A stretch of 64,000 nucleotides of DNA, taken from JASJBU01 sp963797085. Its GTDB lineage: Bacteria; Pseudomonadota; Gammaproteobacteria; Chromatiales; Chromatiaceae. Position numbers and translations under genes: made by a program. This document shows, piece after piece, positions 17,935 through 26,412 of the stretch; position 1 is the stretch's first letter, and each line of letters begins with the position of its first letter. The stretch is taken from NCBI GenBank assembly GCA_963797085.1, contig CAWCOA010000004.1:186001-250000 (forward strand), in the 5' to 3' direction. The notes beneath the pieces were generated by a model. That model saw nothing but the letters and a program-made list of their open reading frames with translations, had not been told where the DNA came from and ran no database searches.

Positions 17935-19457
17935 ATGACCCTCATCAAACAAGACGATTTTGTCCAGAGTATTGCAGATGCCCTGCAATTCATCTCGTAC
18001 TACCATCCCGCGGATTTCTTAAAGGCTATGGGAGAGGCCTGGGATTATGAGCAGAATCCGGCGGCAAAGGATGCGATCGCGCAGATCCTGGTCAATTCCA
18101 GGATGTGCGCAGAGGGACAGCGACCGATATGCCAGGACACGGGAATGGTCGTAGTCTTCCTCAAGATAGGGATGGGGGTCCAATGGGAAGCTCGGCTCAG
18201 CATTACTGAGATGATCAACGAAGGGGTTCGCCAGGCCTACAGCAACCCTGACAACATATTGCGTTATTCGATGGTGAATGACCCATTAGGTGCGCGCAGC
18301 AACACAAAGGACAACACACCGGCGATCATACACATGGAACTGGTAGATGGCGATCAGCTCGAAATTAAGATTGCTGCCAAAGGTGGTGGTTCAGAAAACA
18401 AATCCCGCTTCACGGTACTCAACCCATCCGGCTCTCTCACTGACTGGGTATTGGAACAGGTGCCGCTGATGGGCGCCGGATGGTGTCCGCCAGGAATGTT
18501 AGGCATAGGCGTGGGTGGCTCCGCAGAGAAGGCCATGCTGCTGGCTAAAGAGTCCTTGATGGAACCGATCAATATCCATGAATTGCAGGCGCGCGGTCCA
18601 CAGAATCGCAAAGAGGAATTACGCCTGGAGATCTACGACAAGGTCAATGCCCTGGGCATCGGCGCTCAGGGACTGGGGGGCCTGACTACTGTACTCGATG
18701 TCAAGATCAACGACTTTCCCACCCACGCTACCTCCCTACCTGTTGGAATGATCCCAAATTGTGCGGCCAGTCGGCATATCGAATTCATCCTGGATGGGCA
18801 TGGAGCTGCGGCATTCTCTCCGCCTGCTGCGGAAGATTGGCCTCCAGTCACCTGGCAGGCGCTCCGAACGCCCGCCGGATTGATCTGGACAAGGTCACCA
18901 AGGCACAAATTGCAGACTGGAAACCCGGTGAACTGATCCTGCTCTCCGGTAAATTACTCACTGGCCGAGATGCTGCTCACAAACGAATTGCAGATCTGCT
19001 GAGCAGAGGAGAAGCTCTGCCAGAGGGTATAGATTTCAAAGGCCGATTCATCTACTACGTGGGCCCGGTCGACCCGGTGCGCAATGAGGTGGTAGGGCCC
19101 GCCGGGCCGACGACAGCCAGCCGCATGGACAAATATACCGAGTTGATGCTCGGCGATGAGATTGGGCTGTTCGGTATGATCGGCAAATCAGAATGCGGCC
19201 CACTGGCCATCGAATCCATCAAACGCCACAAAGCTGCCTACCTGATGGCAGTCGGCGGCGCCGCCTATCTGGTCTCAAAGGCAATTCGCAGCGCACGCAT
19301 TCTCGCCCTTGAGGATCTGGGAATGGAAGCAATTCGTGAATTCGAGGTCGTGGACTTTCCTGTTACCGTGGCAGTGGACAGCCAAGGTCAATCTGTCCAT
19401 CAAACCGGCCCTGCCGAATGGCGGGTGAAAATCAGCAAAATACCAGTTATAAAATAA
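17935..19457 (+). CDS. Class I (Fe-S) fumarate hydratase (frameshifted near 18865)
   Basis: Fumarase that hydrates fumarate to malate with a [4Fe-4S] cluster. The first frame runs from 17935 to the region EDWPPVTWQ; the rest, from ARRIDLDKVTKAQIADWKPG to 19457, is in another frame, so one base appears to be missing near 18860-18870 (CAGGC where CAGGGC would restore it). The three expected cluster cysteines are present: PICQDTGM, PNCAASRH and KSECGPLA; LLSGKLLTGRDAAHKR is also conserved. Joined length would be about 507 residues, normal for single-chain class I fumarases. It follows sucAB by 95 bp, so a TCA grouping is likely. Confidence 0.92.
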
Positions 19458-19470
19458 GGAGTAGCAGCCC

Positions 19471-20463
19471 ATGAATCACTACAAGGCCTTCCGCATAAAT
19501 CAGCAAAAGGGTCAACACTCTGCCGGTATCGAGGAGCTTGAGCTACAAGACCCTGAAGCTGGCGAAGCCCTGATTCGGGTGCGCTATTCCAGTATTAACT
19601 ATAAAGATGCTTTAGCCGGTACCGGCAAGGGCCAGATCCTCCGTCATTTTCCCTTGACAGGAGGCATCGATGCCAGTGGAGAGGTAGTCAAAAGCAATGA
19701 CAAGCGCTTTAAGGAAGGGGACCAGGTCATAGTAACCGGTTACGAACTCTCTGCAACTCAGGATGGAGGATATGCAGAATATTTGAAAGTACCGGCTGAC
19801 TGGATCATCCCATTACCGGATGGACTCGGGCTCTATGAAGCCATGGCAATTGGCACTGCTGGATTTACTGCGGCACTGGCACTGCATCGCATGGAGTTAA
19901 ATGGCCAACATCCACAGCTTGGGCCTCTTCTGGTTAATGGCGCTACAGGCGGTGTTGGCTGCTTTGCTGTCAACATCTTTGATGGCGAGGGCTATGATGT
20001 CACTGCGGTGAGTGGAAAACAGGCGCAGTATGGTTTCCTCGAGCACTTGGGCGCAAAGGAGGTTCTCGACCGGGAATCCATAAAATCGGGGCATCATGCG
20101 CTGGAGAAAGCCCGTTGGGGTGGTGCGGTGGATAATGTAGGTGGAGACATGCTGGCAAGCCTGACCCGTACGGTGAAACCCTGGGGCAGCATTGCATCGA
20201 TTGGCATGGCGGGTGGCCATCAGCTAACCACGACGGTGATGCCCTTTATCCTGCGCGGCGTGAGCCTGCTGGGCATCAACTCCTCTGGCTGCCCCTACGA
20301 GGTAAGACAGGAACTGTGGCAAAGGCTGGCCACGGATCTTCACCCAAGACACCTGGATGAAATTGTCAGCCAGACAATCAGCCTGGAGCAACTGCCAGAG
20401 ACCTTTGAGCAAATGATGAACGGGCAAACCCATGGGCGCATCGTGGTGCAGATACCGGAGTAA
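19471..20463 (+). CDS. acuI: YhdH/AcuI-type quinone oxidoreductase, probable acryloyl-CoA reductase
   Basis: Medium-chain dehydrogenase/reductase without structural zinc. The 330-residue product has the N-terminal SSINYKDALAGTGKGQILRHFPL catalytic-domain signature (here split as SSINYKDALAGTGKG and ILRHFPLTGGIDASGEV) and the Rossmann loop NGATGGVGCFAVNI near residue 155, with SGKQ suggesting NADPH. Members of this family reduce acryloyl-CoA to propionyl-CoA, as in DMSP or 3-hydroxypropionate metabolism; substrate here is inferred only. A good ribosome site (AAGGAG) precedes the ATG, 14 bp after fumarase. Confidence 0.88.
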   Translation: MNHYKAFRINQQKGQHSAGIEELELQDPEAGEALIRVRYSSINYKDALAGTGKGQILRHFPLTGGIDASGEVVKSNDKRFKEGDQVIVTGYELSATQDGGYAEYLKVPADWIIPLPDGLGLYEAMAIGTAGFTAALALHRMELNGQHPQLGPLLVNGATGGVGCFAVNIFDGEGYDVTAVSGKQAQYGFLEHLGAKEVLDRESIKSGHHALEKARWGGAVDNVGGDMLASLTRTVKPWGSIASIGMAGGHQLTTTVMPFILRGVSLLGINSSGCPYEVRQELWQRLATDLHPRHLDEIVSQTISLEQLPETFEQMMNGQTHGRIVVQIPE

Positions 20464-20845
20464 CCATTCAAGCTGACAGATTGCCGGCGGACCCGGGATA
20501 AAGCGACCGCCCACCTCTTTGGCAGCTCAATAGCTCGAGTGTGGGCTTAAAGCCGGCTTCACAATCAGATGGCTAGCGTTATCTCCCCTGCTTAATCGAC
20601 AACCACTCATTCACAGGTAAATATTTGTAAATCGTGACAGAGAAACCGTTTATTGGGTGCACTTTTATGGGAGAATTAGAATTCTAACAGAGTCCGGATT
20701 GCGAGCTTAGCCGGCTGTTATCTGTATGCCTGATCAAACTACATGCAAATACAGCTGAAAGGCTACCCAAGTAAAAGGATCATACAATGCGCCAGTTTGA
20801 GTTCAGCGATTTCGTGAACATTGGCGCCTACACGAGGAGAACCAC
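20464..20845 (+). other. Intergenic region without recognised gene
   Basis: About 380 bases between acuI and the small secreted protein. I see no tRNA, no long coding frame and no strong terminator. The last 60 bases contain the leader and the GAGGAG ribosome site of the next gene. Confidence 0.5.
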
Positions 20846-21166
20846 ATGAAAGCACTTGTCAGTTCAATGATAATCCTGGGACTTATCTCAGCCGCCCCAG
20901 CATTTGCCGAAAAACCAGATGGCGCCGAACAAGGCCAGAAAATGGAGCAAAAAGGTCAAATGCATCAGGCACAAGCAGGCCAGGGCGAAATGCAACAGAA
21001 GAAAATGCAGGAAAAAGCTCAGGGCGGCCAGGGAGAAATGAATCAGGAAAGGCATAGAAACTTGGAGAAGAAGCAGGTCGGCCAGGATACAGGTAAAGGC
21101 TCTGCACAGGGAAAATCTGAGGGCAGCGAGCAAGGTAAGAAATGGTGGAAATTCTGGGGTGACTAA
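20846..21166 (+). CDS. Small secreted Gln/Lys/Gly-rich protein
   Basis: 106 residues with a clear signal peptide (about residues 1-21, cleavage after APAFA) and a hydrophilic mature part made almost only of Q, K, G, E, M, A and S. It contains imperfect tandem units (QAGQGEMQQKKMQEKA, then GGQGEMNQERHRNLEKK) and ends in an aromatic KKWWKFWGD tail. Preceded by GAGGAGAACCAC-ATG, an excellent ribosome site. Composition suggests an intrinsically disordered periplasmic protein. No family recognised. Confidence 0.75.
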   Translation: MKALVSSMIILGLISAAPAFAEKPDGAEQGQKMEQKGQMHQAQAGQGEMQQKKMQEKAQGGQGEMNQERHRNLEKKQVGQDTGKGSAQGKSEGSEQGKKWWKFWGD

Positions 21167-21230
21167 TCATCAGCCAGATCCAGAGTTAATTGCCCTGTAG
21201 TCAATCAATGTCTGCCGTGGCAAGATGAAC

Positions 21231-21288
21231 TATACACCCCATGGTCAGGAGCAACTTGGCTCAGCTCAACTGATTCATGGGGTGTATA
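21231..21288. repeat. 13-bp perfect inverted repeat with 32-base loop
   Basis: TATACACCCCATG (21231-21243) is exactly inverted at 21276-21288. Between them GAGC and GCTC can form a nested stem. It lies in the roughly 325-base non-coding gap between two secreted-protein genes, about 200 bp before the glycine-zipper gene. No coding frame is evident in the gap. Function unknown; a regulatory RNA fold or a small mobile-element remnant are both possible. Confidence 0.6.
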
Positions 21289-21491
21289 CCAGTAAACTCT
21301 AGCGGAAAAGCCAAGGGCGCACGTGTGCTTCGGGCAACCAGGATGTTCCTTACCTATGCAGAGGAAGAAACCCCTGCGCGACTTTATCCTGTCGTGATCT
21401 TTGTAAGAAATATCACAGCCATCGCCATTCAAACGCAGGGTTAAATCGCACAAATCATCCAAGCTATTTCACCAAGCTAGAGGAGTACGTC

Positions 21492-22145
21492 ATGATTAGA
21501 ATGCCCCCTCTGTTCAACCGGCGCCGCGGGCTCAGGCTGCTTGTAGCCTGTCTCTTCCCAATTCTCGCCTTCTCCAACCCAGTCCTGGCAGGGCCACCCG
21601 ATTGGGCTCCGGCCTATGGACGTCACGGGCACCAGCAACAACCTCCAAAACGCCATTACGATAGACGCCACGATGACCGGTATAGAGGCAACAGCAACAT
21701 TCTGCCCTGGCTGGGAGGGGCGGCTGTGGCAGGTTATCTGGTGGGTAACCGATGTAACCGCGAAGCGATCGGGTCTGTGCTGGGTGGCGTGCTAGGCGGG
21801 CTGGCGGGCTCCAATGCCGGAAGAGGCGATAGACGCCAAGCTGCCACCATCGCCGGGGCATTGATCGGTGTACTGGTTGGAAAATCTATTGGCCGCCATA
21901 TGGATACGGTAGACCAGTATTGTACTGGACAGACATTTGAATATGCCCAGGACAGCCAGTCGATCCAATGGCACAACCCCGATGACCGGACCTCTTATAA
22001 CGTCACACCCATCAATCATTTTCAAACCAGGGACGGGCGTTACTGCCGAGAATACAGTTCCCAGGCCACAATTGGCGGCAGGCAGCGCCAGACCTACGGA
22101 ACCGCCTGCCGGCAGCCGGACGGTTCCTGGCAAATAGTGGAGTGA
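21492..22145 (+). CDS. Glycine-zipper surface antigen-like protein (17 kDa antigen / RT0821 type)
   Basis: 217 residues with a signal peptide (about 1-33), a His/Arg/Gln-rich linker, then a glycine-zipper membrane segment (GSVLGGVLGGLAGSNAGRGDRR and AATIAGALIGVLVGKSIGRHMD, cited here as separate halves) and a C-terminal domain with YNVTPINHFQTRDGRYCREYSSQ and CRQPDGSWQIVE, characteristic of the rickettsial 17-kDa-antigen-like family. Probably an envelope-associated protein. The signal peptide ends AGPP without a clear lipobox Cys. GAGGAG precedes the start. Confidence 0.85.
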   Translation: MIRMPPLFNRRRGLRLLVACLFPILAFSNPVLAGPPDWAPAYGRHGHQQQPPKRHYDRRHDDRYRGNSNILPWLGGAAVAGYLVGNRCNREAIGSVLGGVLGGLAGSNAGRGDRRQAATIAGALIGVLVGKSIGRHMDTVDQYCTGQTFEYAQDSQSIQWHNPDDRTSYNVTPINHFQTRDGRYCREYSSQATIGGRQRQTYGTACRQPDGSWQIVE

Positions 22146-22168
22146 TCCAAATCAAGTAGCAATTGACG

Positions 22169-22195
22169 GGAAGGCCTGAAAGATTCAGGTCTTCC
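22169..22195. terminator. Hairpin between convergent genes
   Basis: GGAAGGCCTGAA, loop AGA, TTCAGGTCTTCC: a 12-bp stem with a single G-U pair lying between the convergent ends of the glycine-zipper gene (plus) and glgC (minus). No long U-run follows, so it is a weak or bidirectional terminator candidate. Confidence 0.5.
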
Positions 22196-22244
22196 TGTAC
22201 GATAAATGACGCAGGATTTGATGACTGAAAACCATTCTTATGCA

Positions 22245-23471
22245 TCAGCTCAAGTCAAACCTATAACCCTTGGGCACCACTACAATACCCTTTTCCGAGA
22301 CCGAAAAGCGGGCTGCATCCCGTTCATGATCAAAGCCGATGCGCTCACCCGATGGAATGGCTACATCTTTATCAATGATACAGCGGTCCAATTCAGCACC
22401 CTCCCCGACCTGAACTCCATTGAATAAGATCGAGTCGTGAATAACTGCTTCATCACCAATGGTGACGCGCGGGAATAATATCGAATGCTGCACACTGCCC
22501 CCGACGATGACCACACCACCCGACACCATGGAATTAATGAATATGCCTTCACTGCCTGAACTACCCGGAACGGTCCGGGCCGGAGGGTACTGCGCTGTAT
22601 AGGTGCGAATCGGCCAGTCCGGCTGATACAGGTCGAGAGACGGCAGCGGATTCAACAGATCCATATTGGCTTCATAGTAACTGTCCAGAGTTCCCACATC
22701 ACGCCAGTAGCGATCAGTACTGACACGTCCAGCTTCACCACCAAAACGGTAGGCATGGGCTTCCGTCTGATCGATAAGCATTGGAATGATGTTTTTGCCG
22801 AAATCGTGGTTCGAATCATCGTCTTGATGATCCTCCTGCAAAGCAGTCAACAAAAGCTCCATGGAGAAAACATAGATGCCCATAGATGCCAGACAAAGAC
22901 CTTCGTTGCCTGGTGCTGGTTGTGGTTTTTCAGGTTTTTCATCAAACTCGCCAATCCGATCATTGGCATCAACTGACATCACACCAAATTGTCTTGCCTG
23001 ATCCACTGGAACCTCCATACAAGCCACTGTGAGTCCGGCACCCCGCGCCTTGTGTGATGCGAGCATCGCTGCGTAATCCATTCTATAGATGTGGTCTCCA
23101 GAAAGAATCAATACTTGCTCGGCGCCGCTGCGCCTGAGCATATAAAGGTTTTGATACACTGCATCTGCGGTACCCCCATACCAACTGTCACCAGTCCTCA
23201 TCTGTGGTGGTACCGCGGTGATGTATTCTCCCAATTCCGGATTGAACAGCGACCAACCGTCACGCAAATGCTTTTGTAATGAATGGGATTTGTATTGCGT
23301 CAAAACCAGAATACGGCGCAGGCCAGAGTGCAAACAGTTGGCCAAGGTGAAATCGATAATGCGGTACTTGCCGCCAAAGGGAACAGCCGGCTTGGTACGC
23401 TCCGTTGTCAATGGCTGCAAACGTGAACCATGGCCACCAGCAAGAATGACAGTCAGGGTTTTATCAAGCAT
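22245..23471 (-). CDS. glgC: Glucose-1-phosphate adenylyltransferase
   Basis: Makes ADP-glucose from glucose-1-phosphate and ATP, the committed step of bacterial glycogen synthesis. The product (408 residues from the ATG at 23471) has the nucleotide-binding ILAGGHGSRLQPLT, the PAVPFGGKYRIIDF substrate loop, LSGDHIYRMDY and a C-terminal left-handed beta-helix. I chose the ATG at 23471 because GGAG lies 8 nt upstream; an in-frame start 11 codons earlier is also possible. No other glycogen gene is adjacent. Confidence 0.94.
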   Translation of the reverse strand: MLDKTLTVILAGGHGSRLQPLTTERTKPAVPFGGKYRIIDFTLANCLHSGLRRILVLTQYKSHSLQKHLRDGWSLFNPELGEYITAVPPQMRTGDSWYGGTADAVYQNLYMLRRSGAEQVLILSGDHIYRMDYAAMLASHKARGAGLTVACMEVPVDQARQFGVMSVDANDRIGEFDEKPEKPQPAPGNEGLCLASMGIYVFSMELLLTALQEDHQDDDSNHDFGKNIIPMLIDQTEAHAYRFGGEAGRVSTDRYWRDVGTLDSYYEANMDLLNPLPSLDLYQPDWPIRTYTAQYPPARTVPGSSGSEGIFINSMVSGGVVIVGGSVQHSILFPRVTIGDEAVIHDSILFNGVQVGEGAELDRCIIDKDVAIPSGERIGFDHERDAARFSVSEKGIVVVPKGYRFDLS

Positions 23472-23629
23472 CAACTTAGCTCCAGTAACAATTTGCAAAA
23501 CCATCTGGCCAATAGTCCGATCATTGAATGGTCGATTCTAAATCCAATTCGCCAGTACATATAATCTAGGGGCGGAATACAGTCGTCCATGGGATACCCT
23601 GTGTAATGACTTATAGTGGCGCTTCTTAG

Positions 23630-24925
23630 CTACTCAAACAGATTTTCAGTGTCCCGATACCGCCATAACATGCCGCTTGTCCGAAACCGCCATAACTGCC
23701 AGGGTTTAATTCGACGCCGATTGTAGATCATCTCCCGCAATCGAGGTATCTCATGCCATTCCCCCAGCGCAATAACACCGATCAGTCGTCCTCTATCCAT
23801 TATCAGTTGACGGTAGACACCTATTGTTTCATCCTTGAAATACGACCCTTGTCGCTGTCGATCACACTCCCGGACATCTCCAATGCTACAGACCGGATAA
23901 CCGACAACCTTAAGACTGGTAACTGAGAGAGACCCTCTATAAACCGCTGGCTTTCCCGCTATCGTGCAAGCAGCCACTGCGGCTTGCTCATACCCAGGAG
24001 AGACCAAACCATAGACCTCACCTCGATGCTCAACGCACTCACCCACTGCGAATATCGAAGGGTCACTGGTCTGGAGTCTGTCATTGACCAGTATTCCCCG
24101 GTTTGTCTTCAGACCGGCTTCTCTAGCCAGATCGATGTTCGGCGAAACACCCGCTGCCAGAATTACAGTATCGCATCTCAGTGTCTGCCCGGAACAGAGT
24201 TCTACGCCCTGCACATGCAACGTACCAAGAATCTGCCTGACGCTTTGGTTGGTAATGACATTGATTCCAAGTGATTCGACATGCTGTTGCAGAATCCTCG
24301 AGCCACGTCGGTCGAGTTGACGGAACATCAAGTGGGCATTATGTTCTACAACCGTCACCCGGGTATTGAAGCGCCGCATGGCTTTTGCACTTTCCAGACC
24401 CAACAGACCTCCACCGATCACCAAGGTATGTCTGCTTCGCGCCTTGCGTGCAAATAATCGATGCGTGTCTGTCATATCGCGGAATGTATAGACACCCTGC
24501 AATCCAACTCCAGGTATACAGGGTACGAATGGCTGTGAACCGGTCGCGATAACCAGAAAACGATAGTGTAAGACGTTGCCGTAGCGGGTAGTCACTGATT
24601 TTGTATCTGGATTTATATCAGTTACAGCTTCATTGATGTGAGTCTGGATGTTTGAGTTATCAGCCAGCTTGGAGGTACCATCCATCTCCTCATGAGCAAC
24701 CTCTCCTGCCAGATAAGATGAGAGCTTGACCCTGCTGTGTAGAGCCCAAGGCTCGTTACCAAATATTTCTATCCGGCTTTCACCGATCTGCCGTACCAAC
24801 TCCTCAGCTGTGCGCAACCCAACAGGTCCGGCGCCAATAACCACAACAGGCAGATCATGGGAATCTGATTGGCTCTCGCCTTGGAATGGCGCCTCAGGCA
24901 ATGAACTCTTTGTCGCGCTTTGCAT
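23630..24925 (-). CDS. FAD/NAD(P)H oxidoreductase, NirB/rubredoxin-reductase-like
   Basis: About 431 residues. An FAD-binding Rossmann motif (VVVIGAGPVGLRTAEEL) near the N-terminus and a second NAD(P)H-binding motif (TLVIGGGLLGLESAKAM) mid-protein, then the FAD motif DPSIFAVGECVEHRG, the order found in NADH:rubredoxin reductases and the N-terminal half of NirB. The electron acceptor is unknown; no rubredoxin or nitrite reductase gene is next to it. An ATG at 24925 with AGG six bases upstream is preferred over the GTG ten codons earlier. Confidence 0.82.
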   Translation of the reverse strand: MQSATKSSLPEAPFQGESQSDSHDLPVVVIGAGPVGLRTAEELVRQIGESRIEIFGNEPWALHSRVKLSSYLAGEVAHEEMDGTSKLADNSNIQTHINEAVTDINPDTKSVTTRYGNVLHYRFLVIATGSQPFVPCIPGVGLQGVYTFRDMTDTHRLFARKARSRHTLVIGGGLLGLESAKAMRRFNTRVTVVEHNAHLMFRQLDRRGSRILQQHVESLGINVITNQSVRQILGTLHVQGVELCSGQTLRCDTVILAAGVSPNIDLAREAGLKTNRGILVNDRLQTSDPSIFAVGECVEHRGEVYGLVSPGYEQAAVAACTIAGKPAVYRGSLSVTSLKVVGYPVCSIGDVRECDRQRQGSYFKDETIGVYRQLIMDRGRLIGVIALGEWHEIPRLREMIYNRRRIKPWQLWRFRTSGMLWRYRDTENLFE

Positions 24926-25422
24926 TTGAAACCTGTCCCGTATAGAAATCAGCACATCAACTGGACTTGCATCTAAGATGCCAAAACTTGGAACCGAGCT
25001 ATATCATCTTGTAACCAATAATGTTTTAGTGATTCAATATAAACCTTGCTTGGTCCACCCCAGCCAACCAGTTTGCCCATTTATTGTGCAATCTAGATCG
25101 AGAGGTCATCGTGGATGAACCAGAACAATGCAATGCCAGACAAGTGGATTGACTCGGGAGGTTCCGAAAATAGCCCCCAGCCTTGATTATGCCTGCCCTT
25201 GCAAGAGAACCAGTTTTTTTGCAAGGGCAGGATATCTAATGCTATATGCTGCTTTTTTTTCCACCCCTTGCGAACCAAAGGCCATGTTGACGGAATTGCA
25301 TAATTACTATCTATCCATCTCCACGATAGAGTACGATTTTCGAGAACACGTAGTCTGCGTTATATACTCAGCGTATGGGTCTACTGATAGCGTGATCAGT
25401 CAAATGCTCGAGTGAAATACAT
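24926..25422. other. Non-coding gap containing a perfect 13-bp inverted repeat
   Basis: Divergent gap between the FAD oxidoreductase (minus) and NTAQ1 (plus). Its main feature is CCTGCCCTTGCAA (25192-25204) with its exact reverse complement at 25219-25231 around a 14-base loop. No U-run follows. No coding frame there resembles a known protein. Confidence 0.6.
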
Positions 25423-25974
25423 ATGTCTTATAAATACCAGGACATAAACTACACACCTCTCTTCTGCGAAGAAAATATCTGGCAATATGCAAAACTACTC
25501 CTTGATCAAGGTACAGTGAGTAATCGGATGTTCGTCCTGTTTTTTTCTAATCCGTTTAAATCAGTCATGCTTTTTCAACAACAAACCGTAAAGCCTGGAC
25601 ATTACACCGTCTGGGACTACCATGTCGTCTTGCAAGTTCATCAGCAAGGCGTTGGCTGGATCTACGACTTTGAAAGCCGTCTCCCCTTTCCCTCTCTTTC
25701 TTCAGTATATTTTTCTCAGACCTTTCCCAATCATCATACCCTTCCTGAAAACTATCAGACATTGATTCGACAGATACCAGCCACCGCGTATCTAAAACAT
25801 TTTTATTCTGATCGTTCACACATGGATGCAAATCTTCATGAATTCCCCAGCCATCCAATCATCAAACCCGACAATCCAGATGAGCCTATTCCCTTGGATG
25901 ATTACTGCAATATGAACAAGCAACTCAGTGACCATAGCCTGGTATTTGATCTTGAACACTATCCTGACGTTTAG
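25423..25974 (+). CDS. NTAQ1-family protein N-terminal glutamine amidohydrolase
   Basis: Family enzymes deamidate an N-terminal glutamine of a protein to glutamate; in eukaryotes this feeds the N-degron pathway. The 183-residue protein (human ~205) matches the family along its length: FCEENIW with the catalytic Cys at residue 15, VWDYHVVL with His 67, WIYDFES with Asp 82, then LPFPSL, a YLKHFYSDRSHM segment and an acidic C-terminal FDLEHYPDV. The Cys-His-Asp triad is intact, so activity is expected. The family is mainly known from eukaryotes. It lies upstream of an ATP-grasp ligase and an isoaspartyl peptidase, a context that hints at peptide processing. Confidence 0.85.
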   Translation: MSYKYQDINYTPLFCEENIWQYAKLLLDQGTVSNRMFVLFFSNPFKSVMLFQQQTVKPGHYTVWDYHVVLQVHQQGVGWIYDFESRLPFPSLSSVYFSQTFPNHHTLPENYQTLIRQIPATAYLKHFYSDRSHMDANLHEFPSHPIIKPDNPDEPIPLDDYCNMNKQLSDHSLVFDLEHYPDV

Positions 25975-26412
25975 CTGAGAAAAGAAGCTAAACACTCAAC
26001 CAGCTTGATTGAAAATCATCTAGACGGTTACGCAGTGATGGATACAGAAAATGTTTATTTATTGAAATAACCAAAGGGCAACACGGCTTGCTACTCGCAA
26101 CCAGAGTGGAAGCAGTTAGAAAACCACGCACCGATAACAAGCAATTAATCCAATATTGAAAGCAACACGCACCAACCTGGGTAGAAAAAAGACTACCCAT
26201 AGGGTTTCTGCATTTAAAGCCAAGGCTCGCGCCAGCGTTTTGTAAAATCAAGCCATCAAATGTACCCAACTGATTTCAGGTCATTTTTTTTCACATTTAA
26301 GTACCAAGGATAAATTGTAAGGTACGCAGAACTCCTGAATGAGCATTTCTGGTTTGGATTTTGCAGGATTAGAGATCTGACTATCTCACTGAATCAGGAT
26401 CAGGAGTTCAAT
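25975..26412 (+). other. Gap between NTAQ1 and ATP-grasp genes
   Basis: About 440 bases. A broken plus-strand stretch near 26035-26155 gives a readable but stop-terminated frame (LFIEITKGQHGLLLATRVEAVRKP) that I cannot assign; no start or family is evident. The final bases carry CAGGAG before the ATP-grasp ATG. Confidence 0.4.
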
